NCBI RefSeq assembly: GCF_034661295.1
Contig: NZ_CP141062.1
Coordinates: forward strand, 62,001-126,000
Length of the DNA stretch: 64,000 nucleotides
Source of the DNA: Faecalibacter sp. LW9
GTDB lineage: Bacteria; Bacteroidota; Bacteroidia; Flavobacteriales; Weeksellaceae
Reading direction: 5' to 3'
The position numbers were made by a program, and so were the translations under genes. Below, piece after piece: positions 37,638 through 45,208 of the stretch. The number at the start of each line of letters is the position of its first letter. The stretch's first letter is position 1. Below the pieces are notes generated by a model. The model did not search any database. It worked only from the letters and a program-made list of their open reading frames with translations, and had not been told where the DNA came from.

Positions 37638-37662
37638 AAGCCCGAATTATTCGGGCTTTTTC
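37638..37662. terminator. Intrinsic terminator between convergent genes
   Basis: AAGCCCGAAT and ATTCGGGCTT form the stem, followed by TTT. It overlaps the 3' end of the WYL regulator gene. Confidence 0.8.
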
Positions 37663-38687
37663 ATTTGTTCATATTTTTCGTGCGCTTTACACAGACGCGC
37701 TTTAATCACTTTCTTTAATAAACGAGGGGCAATAATTTCCAATTGTTCTCCAAATCCCAAAATTTCTCTTTCTAATTCAAAATTATGAATCACCTCCATC
37801 ACAAATGTTACTCCTGTTTCATCTTCAGCGATTACTTTTTGTGTAGCATGAATGGGCTTTGTAATCACATAATCTGCGAATTTCTTATCCACTTTAAAAA
37901 CGACACGTTGCTCGCGTTGATTGGGCGATTTCGTAACACCTAAAACATTATCGTAATAATGTTCTAAATCCAATTCGTGGGCTTCTATAAAAGGTTCATT
38001 GGCCAATTCATAAAATTCCACAATTCGGTCCAGTGCCATGGTGACAAATTCTTTCTTCTTGCGCGATTTGCAAAACAAAAACCAACGGTTGCGGTATTCC
38101 TTCAACAGATACGGGTAATATACAGCTTGCTTGGGCGCTTGCGCTTTTCTTAAGTTATTGAACGATTGATAAGCAATCAATAAAGGTTGTTTTTTGATGA
38201 TGGCTTGATACAACCGATTCAGATGCTCTAATCCTTTTAATAAAGGGTTATCTTCAAACTGAATATAAGAAATCTGTTGTTGATTTTGTTTGGATAAATT
38301 ATTTTCTAAACGAATGATCATTTCATTCATATCCTCAAAATAATTGAAACCATTCAATTGCTTCATTACCGAAATCACTTCTTTCATTTTATCAAGATCA
38401 GCTGCTGAAATAGGCGATTGATTGATGCTAAAATCTTCGGTTTCGTAGGTGTAATATTTTTTATCCACCACCACTATTGGTGCATTATACCCCAATTTAT
38501 CACTGCGCATAACTTGGATATCCCCTTGAATTGTTCGTTTCGAAACCCCCGACGTAATTCCTTCGTATTCGTATAAGGCTTCTGAAACTTTTTCGATTAA
38601 GTCTTCTAATGTCCATTTTCTGTAGCGATTTTGGAGGCATTTATCAATGGTTTGGTAACGGATTAATGCAATTTTATTGGTTGCCAT
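37647..38687 (-). CDS. WYL-domain transcriptional regulator of the RNA-repair locus
   Basis: A 346-residue regulator. The N-terminal winged helix (about 1-75) has WTLEDLIEKVSEALYEYEG and SKRTIQGDIQVMR. A WYL domain follows (about 150-250) with PLLIAYQSFNN, AVYYPYLLKEYRNRWFLFCK and VTMALDRIVEF, and a C-terminal WCX-like extension ends the protein. WYL domains are thought to sense nucleic acids or nucleotides. The gene is divergent from slipin-NTase-NTase-rtcB, with 650 bases between, so it is the obvious regulator and takes the place RtcR has in enterobacteria. Repeats CTGCGYA just upstream may be its operators. Confidence 0.9.
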   Translation of the reverse strand: MATNKIALIRYQTIDKCLQNRYRKWTLEDLIEKVSEALYEYEGITSGVSKRTIQGDIQVMRSDKLGYNAPIVVVDKKYYTYETEDFSINQSPISAADLDKMKEVISVMKQLNGFNYFEDMNEMIIRLENNLSKQNQQQISYIQFEDNPLLKGLEHLNRLYQAIIKKQPLLIAYQSFNNLRKAQAPKQAVYYPYLLKEYRNRWFLFCKSRKKKEFVTMALDRIVEFYELANEPFIEAHELDLEHYYDNVLGVTKSPNQREQRVVFKVDKKFADYVITKPIHATQKVIAEDETGVTFVMEVIHNFELEREILGFGEQLEIIAPRLLKKVIKARLCKAHEKYEQMKKPE

Positions 38688-38727
38688 AGTTGATTTCTTG
38701 GTTTAATATTACAAAATTTAAATGCAA

Positions 38728-38847
38728 CTGCGCAACTTATCTGCGTAGCATAAAAAATACTTCATTTATTTTTCAATCCATTTTTCCTACACTCCTCTAT
38801 TTAACAAGGATCTTAAAATAAATTTTTAAAATTCTTCAATTGCGCAG
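38728..38847. promoter_or_regulatory. CTGCGYA repeats, candidate operators of the WYL regulator
   Basis: CTGCGCA at 38728-38734 and CTGCGTA at 38741-38747 are direct repeats 13 bases apart. TGCGCAG at 38841-38847 is the same word on the other strand. The first two lie 41-60 bases upstream of the WYL start codon and the third near the start of the region thought to be transcribed rightward. Spacing of about one helical turn is what an operator would show, but no regulator binding is proven. Confidence 0.4.
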
Positions 38848-38942
38848 ATGTACCGCATCGTCTTGCTCCAACTTTGTATCAGGTTCAACAACCTACTGGT
38901 TTTAAGCTGTCTTTGTCTTGTGTTTCGGTATAGCACGGAAGT

Positions 38943-39121
38943 AGAACATGTTTCATTTCTTCTATTCTGACACTTCAAACCGCCCATTGATGTCGTAGGT
39001 TCGAATCCTACTTTCAGGCAACTGAAATCGCTTAGTTGGTTAGAGCAATCAAGGAAACAGATTTTCCATCTGTCATTCTCGCCCGCAAGGGCCTATTTTG
39101 AATAAAGCTGAAACAAGTTTT
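38943..39121 (+). ncRNA. Y-RNA-like (YrlA-type) tRNA mimic of the RtcB operon
   Basis: The core (38984-39054) is a circularly permuted tRNA. CCATTGAT (38984-38991) pairs with ATCAAGG (39048-39054) with one bulged A, in place of the anticodon stem. The linker GTC follows. The T arm GTAGG-TTCGAAT-CCTAC is canonical. TTTCAG and CTGAAA form an acceptor-like stem capped by GCAA. The linker TC comes next, then the D arm GCTT-AGTTGGTTA-GAGC. T8, A14, G15 with C48, G18G19, A21 and TTCRA are all present. Outer segments 38943-38955 and 39109-39121 can pair at 12 of 13 positions, giving an RNA of about 180 bases with two extra hairpins (39057-39073, 39081-39092). This is the module layout of bacterial Y RNAs. 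The strand follows from the canonical arms; the ends are estimates. Confidence 0.75.
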
Positions 39122-39200
39122 CTTTATGTCTTTTGATTTTCGATAAGGATTTAAAAAGGGCATTCAAAAACGGGTAATCGACCTGGATGTATTTCTTGTT

Positions 39201-39249
39201 AGGGATGATTTGGAGGACATGATTTATCCATCGATGGATAAACATCCCT
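39201..39249. repeat. Nested palindrome in the slipin leader
   Basis: A perfect 20-base palindrome (39223-39242, half-site TTTATCCATC) is enclosed on one side by AGGGATG (39201-39207), which can pair with CATCCCT (39243-39249). It may be a dimeric protein-binding site or an RNA hairpin ahead of the slipin gene. Confidence 0.55.
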
Positions 39250-39337
39250 CTAAAGAGAAGCCTTCACAACAATAGGTTCCGTCGAATCGAAGGATCACCT
39301 TTCAGCTTTTGATTTTAACAACCTAAAAAAAGAAACG

Positions 39338-40429
39338 ATGAAAAAAATTACGATTAACAACCAAGAAATTGGATTAGCCATTGAAGCAAACGAAGTTAAA
39401 CATATCTATCAAAAAGGTTCGTATTGGACTTTCTTTGGACCATCGATTGAAAAATTTCAGTTGAATGAAATCATCGATCCAAAATACCATGCTCTATTGA
39501 TCGCCGATGAAAAGATTCGTCCATTGGTGGAATGCATTGAAGTAGGACATCACCAAGTATTGATGCTTTATAAAAACAATCAGTATTACAAATGTTTTTA
39601 CAATACCAATGTCATGCTTTGGAAAGAGGCCACACAATTGAAAGCTCGACTTTATGATTTGAGTGATTCGAATCAAATCCAAGCCTTATCACTCCAAGAA
39701 ATTGAACAATTGAAAAAAGTGGGTGCCATTAAAGTTATTTCGGTACAACCGTTTTACGAAGCATTATTATTTAAGGACAATCAATTCGAAACCGTATTAA
39801 CTGCCGGAGAATATCCCTACTTTCATAATACGACTAAAATTGCTGTGGTCAGTTTTGATCAACGTCCACAAACCCTTGAAATTTTAGGACAAGAAATCTT
39901 GACGAAAGACAAAGCCCAAATCCGAATCAATTTTATGGTGAACTATCGTATTACTGATGTCTTAAAAGCTTATCAATCGAACAAAGATTTTGAAAAAATG
40001 ATTTACCAAGCGATTCAATTGGGATTACGTGAGTTCATTGGTAATTTAACGTTAGACGAATTGATGACGGATAAAAATTCGGTCACAGATTATATCCTCC
40101 ACAAATATCAAAACCAATTTGAAGCCATTGGTTTACAATTGGTCGATGCTGGAATGAAAGATATTATTCTTCCAGGAGAAATTCGTGAAATCATGAATCG
40201 TGTTTTAGTCGCAGAAAAAACCGCTCAAGCCAATTCGATTATGCGACGTGAAGAAACTGCTTCAACCAGAAGTTTACTGAACACTGCTAAATTGATGGAA
40301 GAAAATGCGACACTTTGGAAATTGAAAGAAATGGAATACATCGAGAAAATAGCTGATAAAGTGGGCGAAATTAGTATTTCTGGAGGATCAAATGTCTTAA
40401 ATGAATTAAAAACCATGTTTACGAAATGA
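39338..40429 (+). CDS. Slipin-family SPFH/band-7 protein of the RNA-repair operon
   Basis: A 363-residue protein with an SPFH domain at about 150-300 (VKVISVQPFYEALLFKDNQ, TLEILGQEILTKDKAQIRINFMVNYRI and GLQLVDAGMKDIILPGEIREIMNRVLVAEK). The N-terminal 140 residues are a long extension without a clear transmembrane helix. Slipins of this kind are known from bacterial RtcB and Ro60 neighbourhoods. It is the first protein-coding gene of the operon, its 3' end overlaps the next gene by four bases, and its leader carries the tRNA-mimic RNA. It may form a scaffold, perhaps at the membrane, for the RNA-processing partners (inference). Confidence 0.85.
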   Translation: MKKITINNQEIGLAIEANEVKHIYQKGSYWTFFGPSIEKFQLNEIIDPKYHALLIADEKIRPLVECIEVGHHQVLMLYKNNQYYKCFYNTNVMLWKEATQLKARLYDLSDSNQIQALSLQEIEQLKKVGAIKVISVQPFYEALLFKDNQFETVLTAGEYPYFHNTTKIAVVSFDQRPQTLEILGQEILTKDKAQIRINFMVNYRITDVLKAYQSNKDFEKMIYQAIQLGLREFIGNLTLDELMTDKNSVTDYILHKYQNQFEAIGLQLVDAGMKDIILPGEIREIMNRVLVAEKTAQANSIMRREETASTRSLLNTAKLMEENATLWKLKEMEYIEKIADKVGEISISGGSNVLNELKTMFTK

Positions 40430-41232
40430 AAAAGCAAATCCTTGAAAAGCTAAGAGAAGCTGAATTCAACTATAAGATTACAATCTTATTTGCAATAGAA
40501 TCTGGGAGCCGCGCTTGGGGCTTTCCTTCTCCCGATAGCGATTATGATGTGCGTTTTATCTATAAACGAAACTTGAAAGATTACCTCCGCATTTCACATG
40601 TTTCCGATTTTATCGATGTCGAATGCAATGCTATTTATGATATCAAAGGTTGGGATATTAAGAAAGCATTATACTTGACATGTCAGTCCAATACGAGTCT
40701 GTATGAATATGTTCAATCTCCGATTCATTATATTCATTATCCTGATTTTGAAAATGAGTTGAAAGCCTTGATTTGGGCACAATTTCAACCCCAAAAATTA
40801 ATGGCGCATTATCTGGGTATTACCAAAAAGCGTTTAATGGCTTTAGAAGAAAATGATACGATGCCTTTAAAAAGTCTATTTTATGCTTTGCGTTCTGTCT
40901 TAGCTGCGCTCTGGATTAAAACCAACCAAACCGTTCCACCTATGGCTTTCCAAGCACTTGCCATATTTATTCCAAACGAAATAAATATACGCATCCAGGA
41001 ATTGATCATACTTAAAGGAACGGTCGATGAAAAACATTGCGTTGAATATGATGAGGTCATCATGCATTGGATAAAGACGACTTATGATACATTAAAGTTA
41101 ACCTATAAAAATCTTCCCATCTCAACTGTAGATACGGATGCTTTGGACGATTTTTTCCATCAAACCATCACCCATGAAATTAACGATAAAAGATTTAAAG
41201 GAGAATCACCTCATCTTACTGGAATGCATTAG
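40426..41232 (+). CDS. RlaP-like nucleotidyltransferase, first of two
   Basis: A 268-residue protein of the DNA polymerase beta-like nucleotidyltransferase superfamily. The catalytic signature is ESGSRAWGFPSPDSDYDVRF, with GS at 27-28 and the metal-binding acidic pair D39 and D41. The third acidic residue is probably in FIDVECNAIYD. Such proteins occur beside RtcB in predicted RNA-repair loci and probably add nucleotides to RNA ends, but the reaction has not been shown for this type as far as I know. It overlaps slipin by four bases and the next nucleotidyltransferase by 59 bases, so the operon is translationally coupled. Confidence 0.85.
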   Translation: MKKQILEKLREAEFNYKITILFAIESGSRAWGFPSPDSDYDVRFIYKRNLKDYLRISHVSDFIDVECNAIYDIKGWDIKKALYLTCQSNTSLYEYVQSPIHYIHYPDFENELKALIWAQFQPQKLMAHYLGITKKRLMALEENDTMPLKSLFYALRSVLAALWIKTNQTVPPMAFQALAIFIPNEINIRIQELIILKGTVDEKHCVEYDEVIMHWIKTTYDTLKLTYKNLPISTVDTDALDDFFHQTITHEINDKRFKGESPHLTGMH

Positions 41233-42241
41233 CGGCAGTAAAGCCTATAATTTGGATACGGCGAATTCAGATACGGATATTCGTGGGGTTTATTATCTCC
41301 CTAAAAATCATTTTTATGGATTTAATGATCAACCGCAGATTAGCAATGCAACCAATGATGTTGTCTATTATGAAATTGGTCGATTTATTGAATTATTATT
41401 AAAGAATAATCCCACTTGTTTAGAATTGTTGGCAACTCCAGATGAATTTGTACTGTATCGTTCCGACCTTTTAAACAAACTTTCTTACCAAGATTTTATA
41501 ACCGAAGAGGTGAAGGATACGTTTATTGGTTATGCGTTGAGTCAAATTAAAAAAGCCAAAGGACTAAATAAAAAATTCCTTCAACCGATGGATTCCAAAC
41601 AAAAAACAGTTTTAGATTTTTGTTGGATTATGGAAGCGGAAAAATCAATTTCATTACAAGATTGGTTGGTTCATCATCAATACGACCAAGCTTTATGTGG
41701 TTTAAGTAAAATGACGCATTCCAAAGAATTATATGCGCTTTATTACCATCCGAAGCATGGCTATCGAGGCATCATCAGAAATGATTCGAATAATGATATT
41801 CGATTAAGTACCATTCCAAAACATGAAAAACCCATAGCATATATACTTTTTCAAAAAGAAGAATATTCCATGTATTGCAAAAAATATAAAGCCTATTGGG
41901 ATTGGATGAAAATTCGCAATGAAGAACGGTACACCACGAATATGAACCACGGGAAAAATTATGACAGTAAAAATATGATGCATACCATTCGTTTACTGAA
42001 AGTTGTGCAAGAATTACTGGAAACAGGACAATTCAATGTATACCGCTCACATGATCGTGAAGAATTATTAGCCATTAAAAATGGAAAGTATTCTTACGAA
42101 GAAGTCTTACAACAAGCGGAGCACTTGGTCGAAGATATTCATCATTTAAAAGAGACCACTCCATTTCAATTCAAAAGAAATGATGCTCAAATTGAACAAT
42201 TTTTGATTGAACTAAGAACAAAACTTTATGAAAACAACTGA
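41174..42241 (+). CDS. RlaP-like nucleotidyltransferase, second of two
   Basis: A 355-residue nucleotidyltransferase with ISGSKAYNLDTANSDTDIRG at 19-38: GS at 21-22 and the acidic pair D33 and D35. It is only distantly similar to the gene before it, with a longer all-helical C-terminal part (DWMKIRNEERYTTNMNHGKN and AEHLVEDIHHLK), so the two probably have different jobs. I chose ATG 41174 (MKLTIKDLKENH), which gives the normal distance to the catalytic motif; an earlier in-frame start adds 12 residues. It overlaps rtcB by 14 bases. Confidence 0.85.
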   Translation: MKLTIKDLKENHLILLECISGSKAYNLDTANSDTDIRGVYYLPKNHFYGFNDQPQISNATNDVVYYEIGRFIELLLKNNPTCLELLATPDEFVLYRSDLLNKLSYQDFITEEVKDTFIGYALSQIKKAKGLNKKFLQPMDSKQKTVLDFCWIMEAEKSISLQDWLVHHQYDQALCGLSKMTHSKELYALYYHPKHGYRGIIRNDSNNDIRLSTIPKHEKPIAYILFQKEEYSMYCKKYKAYWDWMKIRNEERYTTNMNHGKNYDSKNMMHTIRLLKVVQELLETGQFNVYRSHDREELLAIKNGKYSYEEVLQQAEHLVEDIHHLKETTPFQFKRNDAQIEQFLIELRTKLYENN

Positions 42242-43667
42242 AAAACAACATACACCAATTAACGGAAACGATTTAATCGCTTTGGGTTATCCGGAAAACG
42301 AAATTTTAGGTATTGCTTTAAAAATCAATAAAAAACGAAATGGCTTTACCAAAACGGAAATGCTTCAAAAATATGCTGAACTATTGGCCTATCCTGAAGA
42401 TTTTTTAAACGATAAACTATTTAAATCCTTAGCCAATGGATTTAGAGATGGGTTGCATTTACCTAAACATAACGAAATTCCGTTGAATGAACATCCCAAT
42501 GCTTATCCGATCTACGGAAAAGAACAAATCGAAGAAGGTGCATTGAAACAAATGAATCTTGCAATGCAATTGCCTGTTACGGTGGCGGGCGCCTTAATGC
42601 CGGATGCGCATCAAGGGTATGGATTACCAATTGGAGGCGTTTTGGCGACTAAAAATGCCATTATTCCTTACGGTGTAGGTGTCGATATTGGATGTCGAAT
42701 GGCTTTATCGGTGTATCAATTACCGGCATCGTATTATGAACAACATCACGATACTTTAAAAGAAATCATCGTGAAAAACACCCAATTCGGAGCTGGTCAA
42801 GGCTTCCATGGACAATACAAAGCTGACCATGCTATTTTAGAAGATCCAAAATTTGAAACAAATGCGTTGATCAAAAACTTGAAAGACAAAGCCTGGTCAC
42901 AATTGGGTACATCGGGTGGAGGAAATCATTTTGTTGAATTTGGATTAATCGATTTTCAACAAGATGATCAAGCACTGAATATTCCAAAAGGAACCTATTT
43001 GGCTTTATTGACCCATTCAGGATCAAGAGGATTAGGTGCAACGATCGCAGGGCATTATACCAAAGTTGCGAAGCAAGTATGTTCCTTGCCTTACAAAGCG
43101 CAAAACTTGGCTTATTTGGACTTGAATTCGGAAGAAGGCATCGAATATTGGTTAGCAATGAATTTGGCGGGAGAATACGCTTCGGCTTGTCACGAAATTA
43201 TCCATCAAAAAATTACAAAAGCTTTGGGAGCTGAAGTATTAGCACAAGTGGAAAATCACCATAATTTTGCATGGAAAGAAATGTATCAAAACGAGGAAGT
43301 CATTGTGCACCGAAAAGGCGCAACACCAGCAGCAAAAGGTGTTTTAGGAATTATTCCAGGTTCGATGACTGCTCCCGGATTTTTGGTTCGAGGAAAAGGA
43401 GAAGAAAAATCAATTCAATCTGCTTCACATGGTGCGGGCCTCCAAATGAGCCGAACACAAGCCATCAAGTCGTTGAACCAATCGGATATTAATTCGTATC
43501 TGAATGATTTTGGCATTACTTTGATTGGGGCAGGAAAAGATGAGGCACCAATGGCCTATAAAGATATTTATGAAGTGATGAATGCGCAACACGATTTGGT
43601 AGATGTAATCGCAACCTTTACCCCAAAAATGGTGAGAATGGCCGATGATGGTTTACGAGAAGATTAA
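42228..43667 (+). CDS. rtcB: RNA-splicing ligase RtcB
   Basis: A 479-residue GTP-dependent RNA ligase that joins 2',3'-cyclic phosphate or 3'-phosphate ends to 5'-OH ends. The manganese-binding and catalytic motifs are MPDAHQGYGLPIGG (D126, H128), VGVDIGCRM (D153, C156), GGGNHFVEF, THSGSRGLG and SASHGAGLQMSR, whose His should be guanylated. It has about 75 extra N-terminal residues compared with the E. coli enzyme, including DLIALGYPENEILGIAL, which resembles a helical motif of CCA-adding enzymes. It ends the operon, before a terminator. There is no RtcA here. Confidence 0.93.
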   Translation: MKTTEKQHTPINGNDLIALGYPENEILGIALKINKKRNGFTKTEMLQKYAELLAYPEDFLNDKLFKSLANGFRDGLHLPKHNEIPLNEHPNAYPIYGKEQIEEGALKQMNLAMQLPVTVAGALMPDAHQGYGLPIGGVLATKNAIIPYGVGVDIGCRMALSVYQLPASYYEQHHDTLKEIIVKNTQFGAGQGFHGQYKADHAILEDPKFETNALIKNLKDKAWSQLGTSGGGNHFVEFGLIDFQQDDQALNIPKGTYLALLTHSGSRGLGATIAGHYTKVAKQVCSLPYKAQNLAYLDLNSEEGIEYWLAMNLAGEYASACHEIIHQKITKALGAEVLAQVENHHNFAWKEMYQNEEVIVHRKGATPAAKGVLGIIPGSMTAPGFLVRGKGEEKSIQSASHGAGLQMSRTQAIKSLNQSDINSYLNDFGITLIGAGKDEAPMAYKDIYEVMNAQHDLVDVIATFTPKMVRMADDGLRED

Positions 43668-43681
43668 AATTATCATCAAAT

Positions 43682-43710
43682 AAAAAGCCTGAAGTTTTCT
43701 TCAGGCTTTG
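43682..43710 (+). terminator. Intrinsic terminator after rtcB
   Basis: AAAGCCTGAAG and CTTCAGGCTTT form a perfect stem around TTTT. The T run is short, so efficiency may be moderate. It also faces the convergent hemF gene. Confidence 0.7.
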
Positions 43711-43726
43711 GATTTTATCGTATGGT

Positions 43727-44629
43727 TTAAATCCAATCTTTTGGATTTCTTAAAACGTCTACTAATTTATATTCTTCCGATCCCTCTTCTGGGTGATGGT
43801 TGTAATGCCATTGCACATGTTTGGGTAAACTCATTAAAATGGATTCAATACGTCCGTTTGTTCTTAAACCGAATAATGTACCGCGGTCGTGAATCAAATT
43901 AAATTCTACATAACGACCTCTTCGGATTTCTTGCCATTCCTTTTGTGCTGGCGTATAAGCTTCGTCTTTGTGTTTTTCTACAATTGGAATATAAGCTTCT
44001 AAGAATGAATCCCCTACCTCTGTTACAAAAGCATACCATTGCTCTACAGCCATTTCATCGTTCGGTTTTAAGTAATCGAAGAATACCCCTCCAATTCCTC
44101 TTGCCTCTTCACGGTGAGCATTCCAGAAATACTTGTCACATTCCTTTTTGTACTTGTCGTAAAATGCAGGATTATGTGCATCACAAGATTTTTTACATAC
44201 CGTATGCCAATGAATTCCGTCGTTTTCATCCAAATAATAAGGTGTTAAATCTTGTCCACCACCAAACCATTGGTCTACAACATTTCCTTCTGCATCGTAC
44301 ATTTCAAAATATCTCCAATTGGCGTGTGTTGTAGGGATGTGTGGGCTTTTGGGATGAATCACTAAACTTAAACCACACGCAAAAAAGTTACCTGAATTGA
44401 CATTCAATGCTTTTTGCATCGCCACGGGTAATTCTCCGTATACTTTAGAAATATTCACACCTGCTTTTTCAAAAACAGCTCCATCCGTTAATACACATGA
44501 TAGACCTCCACCGCCTTCTTTGCGTGTCCAATTGTCTCTTAAAAAGGTAGCTTGTCCATCGACTTCTTCCAATTTTGCAATAATTGTATTCTGAAGTCCT
44601 TGTATATAATTGAAAAATTGATCTTTCAT
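43727..44629 (-). CDS. hemF: Oxygen-dependent coproporphyrinogen-III oxidase
   Basis: A 300-residue enzyme of heme synthesis that converts coproporphyrinogen III to protoporphyrinogen IX with O2. Family signatures are visible: WTRKEGGGGLSCVL, PTTHANWRYFE, WFGGGQDLTPYYL, REEARGIGGVFFDYL and RRGRYVEFNLIHDRGTLFGL. I chose ATG 44629 (MKDQFFNYI); the frame is open further upstream through a TTG, but that adds unlikely residues. It is a single gene convergent with the RtcB operon. Length is normal. Confidence 0.94.
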   Translation of the reverse strand: MKDQFFNYIQGLQNTIIAKLEEVDGQATFLRDNWTRKEGGGGLSCVLTDGAVFEKAGVNISKVYGELPVAMQKALNVNSGNFFACGLSLVIHPKSPHIPTTHANWRYFEMYDAEGNVVDQWFGGGQDLTPYYLDENDGIHWHTVCKKSCDAHNPAFYDKYKKECDKYFWNAHREEARGIGGVFFDYLKPNDEMAVEQWYAFVTEVGDSFLEAYIPIVEKHKDEAYTPAQKEWQEIRRGRYVEFNLIHDRGTLFGLRTNGRIESILMSLPKHVQWHYNHHPEEGSEEYKLVDVLRNPKDWI

Positions 44630-44740
44630 TTGAATCTTTTTGCAAATATAGGAAGGTTCTGACGATTCGACCAATTGATTTAAGTGATGATTAAATCACT
44701 CCACACAAGTTTTTAATGATTCAAAATTTTAAATGGAATA

Positions 44741-45208
44741 TTAAAACGGAGCAAAGCAAGTTCTCCAAGTTTTGATTTTACAGGGATAATTTTCTTCCCC
44801 TCTTTTTTTTAAAAGAATCACATCATTGAAAAATGTTTGATTTAATATTGCTTTTTCGGCATAAGTCCCTTTAATCAATTGATTTTGATACTCACCTTTT
44901 GTATTGATTTCGTCATTTATTTTTGCATTAATGTTAACGTTACTGATAGCCAAATGATATTCACGAAGAATTTTTTTGACTTCTTCCGTAAACAATTGAT
45001 TGAACTTATTATCGTAACAATCAATTAATTTTTGATTCCCTTTCGATTCAAATTTTTCACAGCCAGGGAAAACTAGAAATTTTGCAGCAGATTGACCATA
45101 AAGCAACGGATTTCCTAAAATTAAATGATGATATGAAGTAATAATTTTTTTATATGATTCAAATTGACAAATACTTAGATCTTTAATATCATTAATTATA
45201 TTTATCAT
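44741..45208 (-). CDS. Hypothetical protein
   Basis: A 155-residue protein without signal peptide or membrane segment. I do not recognise it. Charged helical stretches such as FTEEVKKILREYHLAISNVNINAK and several scattered cysteines are seen. It is more AT-rich in codon use than its neighbours and lies alone beside a highly AT-rich intergenic stretch. This can mean a recently acquired or fast-evolving gene. It may carry out an accessory function; nothing around it suggests which. Confidence 0.55.
   Translation of the reverse strand: MINIINDIKDLSICQFESYKKIITSYHHLILGNPLLYGQSAAKFLVFPGCEKFESKGNQKLIDCYDNKFNQLFTEEVKKILREYHLAISNVNINAKINDEINTKGEYQNQLIKGTYAEKAILNQTFFNDVILLKKRGEENYPCKIKTWRTCFAPF

Larger units (their letters stand above)
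38688..39337. other. 650-bp non-coding region between the WYL gene and the RtcB operon
   Basis: No convincing protein frame. In order it holds CTGCGYA repeats (38728-38847), a small hairpin AGGTT-CAAC-AACCT (38881-38894), the tRNA-mimic RNA (38943-39121), a nested palindrome (39201-39249) and a 60-base leader up to the slipin ATG. The GC content rises above the AT-rich surroundings from about 38840 on, as expected for structured RNA. Confidence 0.8.

Noticed and set aside
38701-38760. Sigma54 promoter as used with RtcR
   Set aside because: No GG-N10-GC element is visible, and the regulator here is a WYL protein without an AAA+ domain.
39057-39073. Anticodon arm with loop TTTTCCA (Glu-like anticodon)
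   Set aside because: The hairpin ACAGA/TCTGT has a 7-base loop, but the permuted module already uses 39048-39054 as its anticodon-like stem, and a 6-pair stem with a 5-base loop is equally good. I treat it as a separate hairpin.
38980-39075. Ordinary tRNA gene (T arm and D arm present)
   Set aside because: The T arm comes before the D arm, and the acceptor-like stem is closed by a tetraloop, so no free 5' and 3' acceptor ends exist. It is a permuted mimic, not a functional tRNA.
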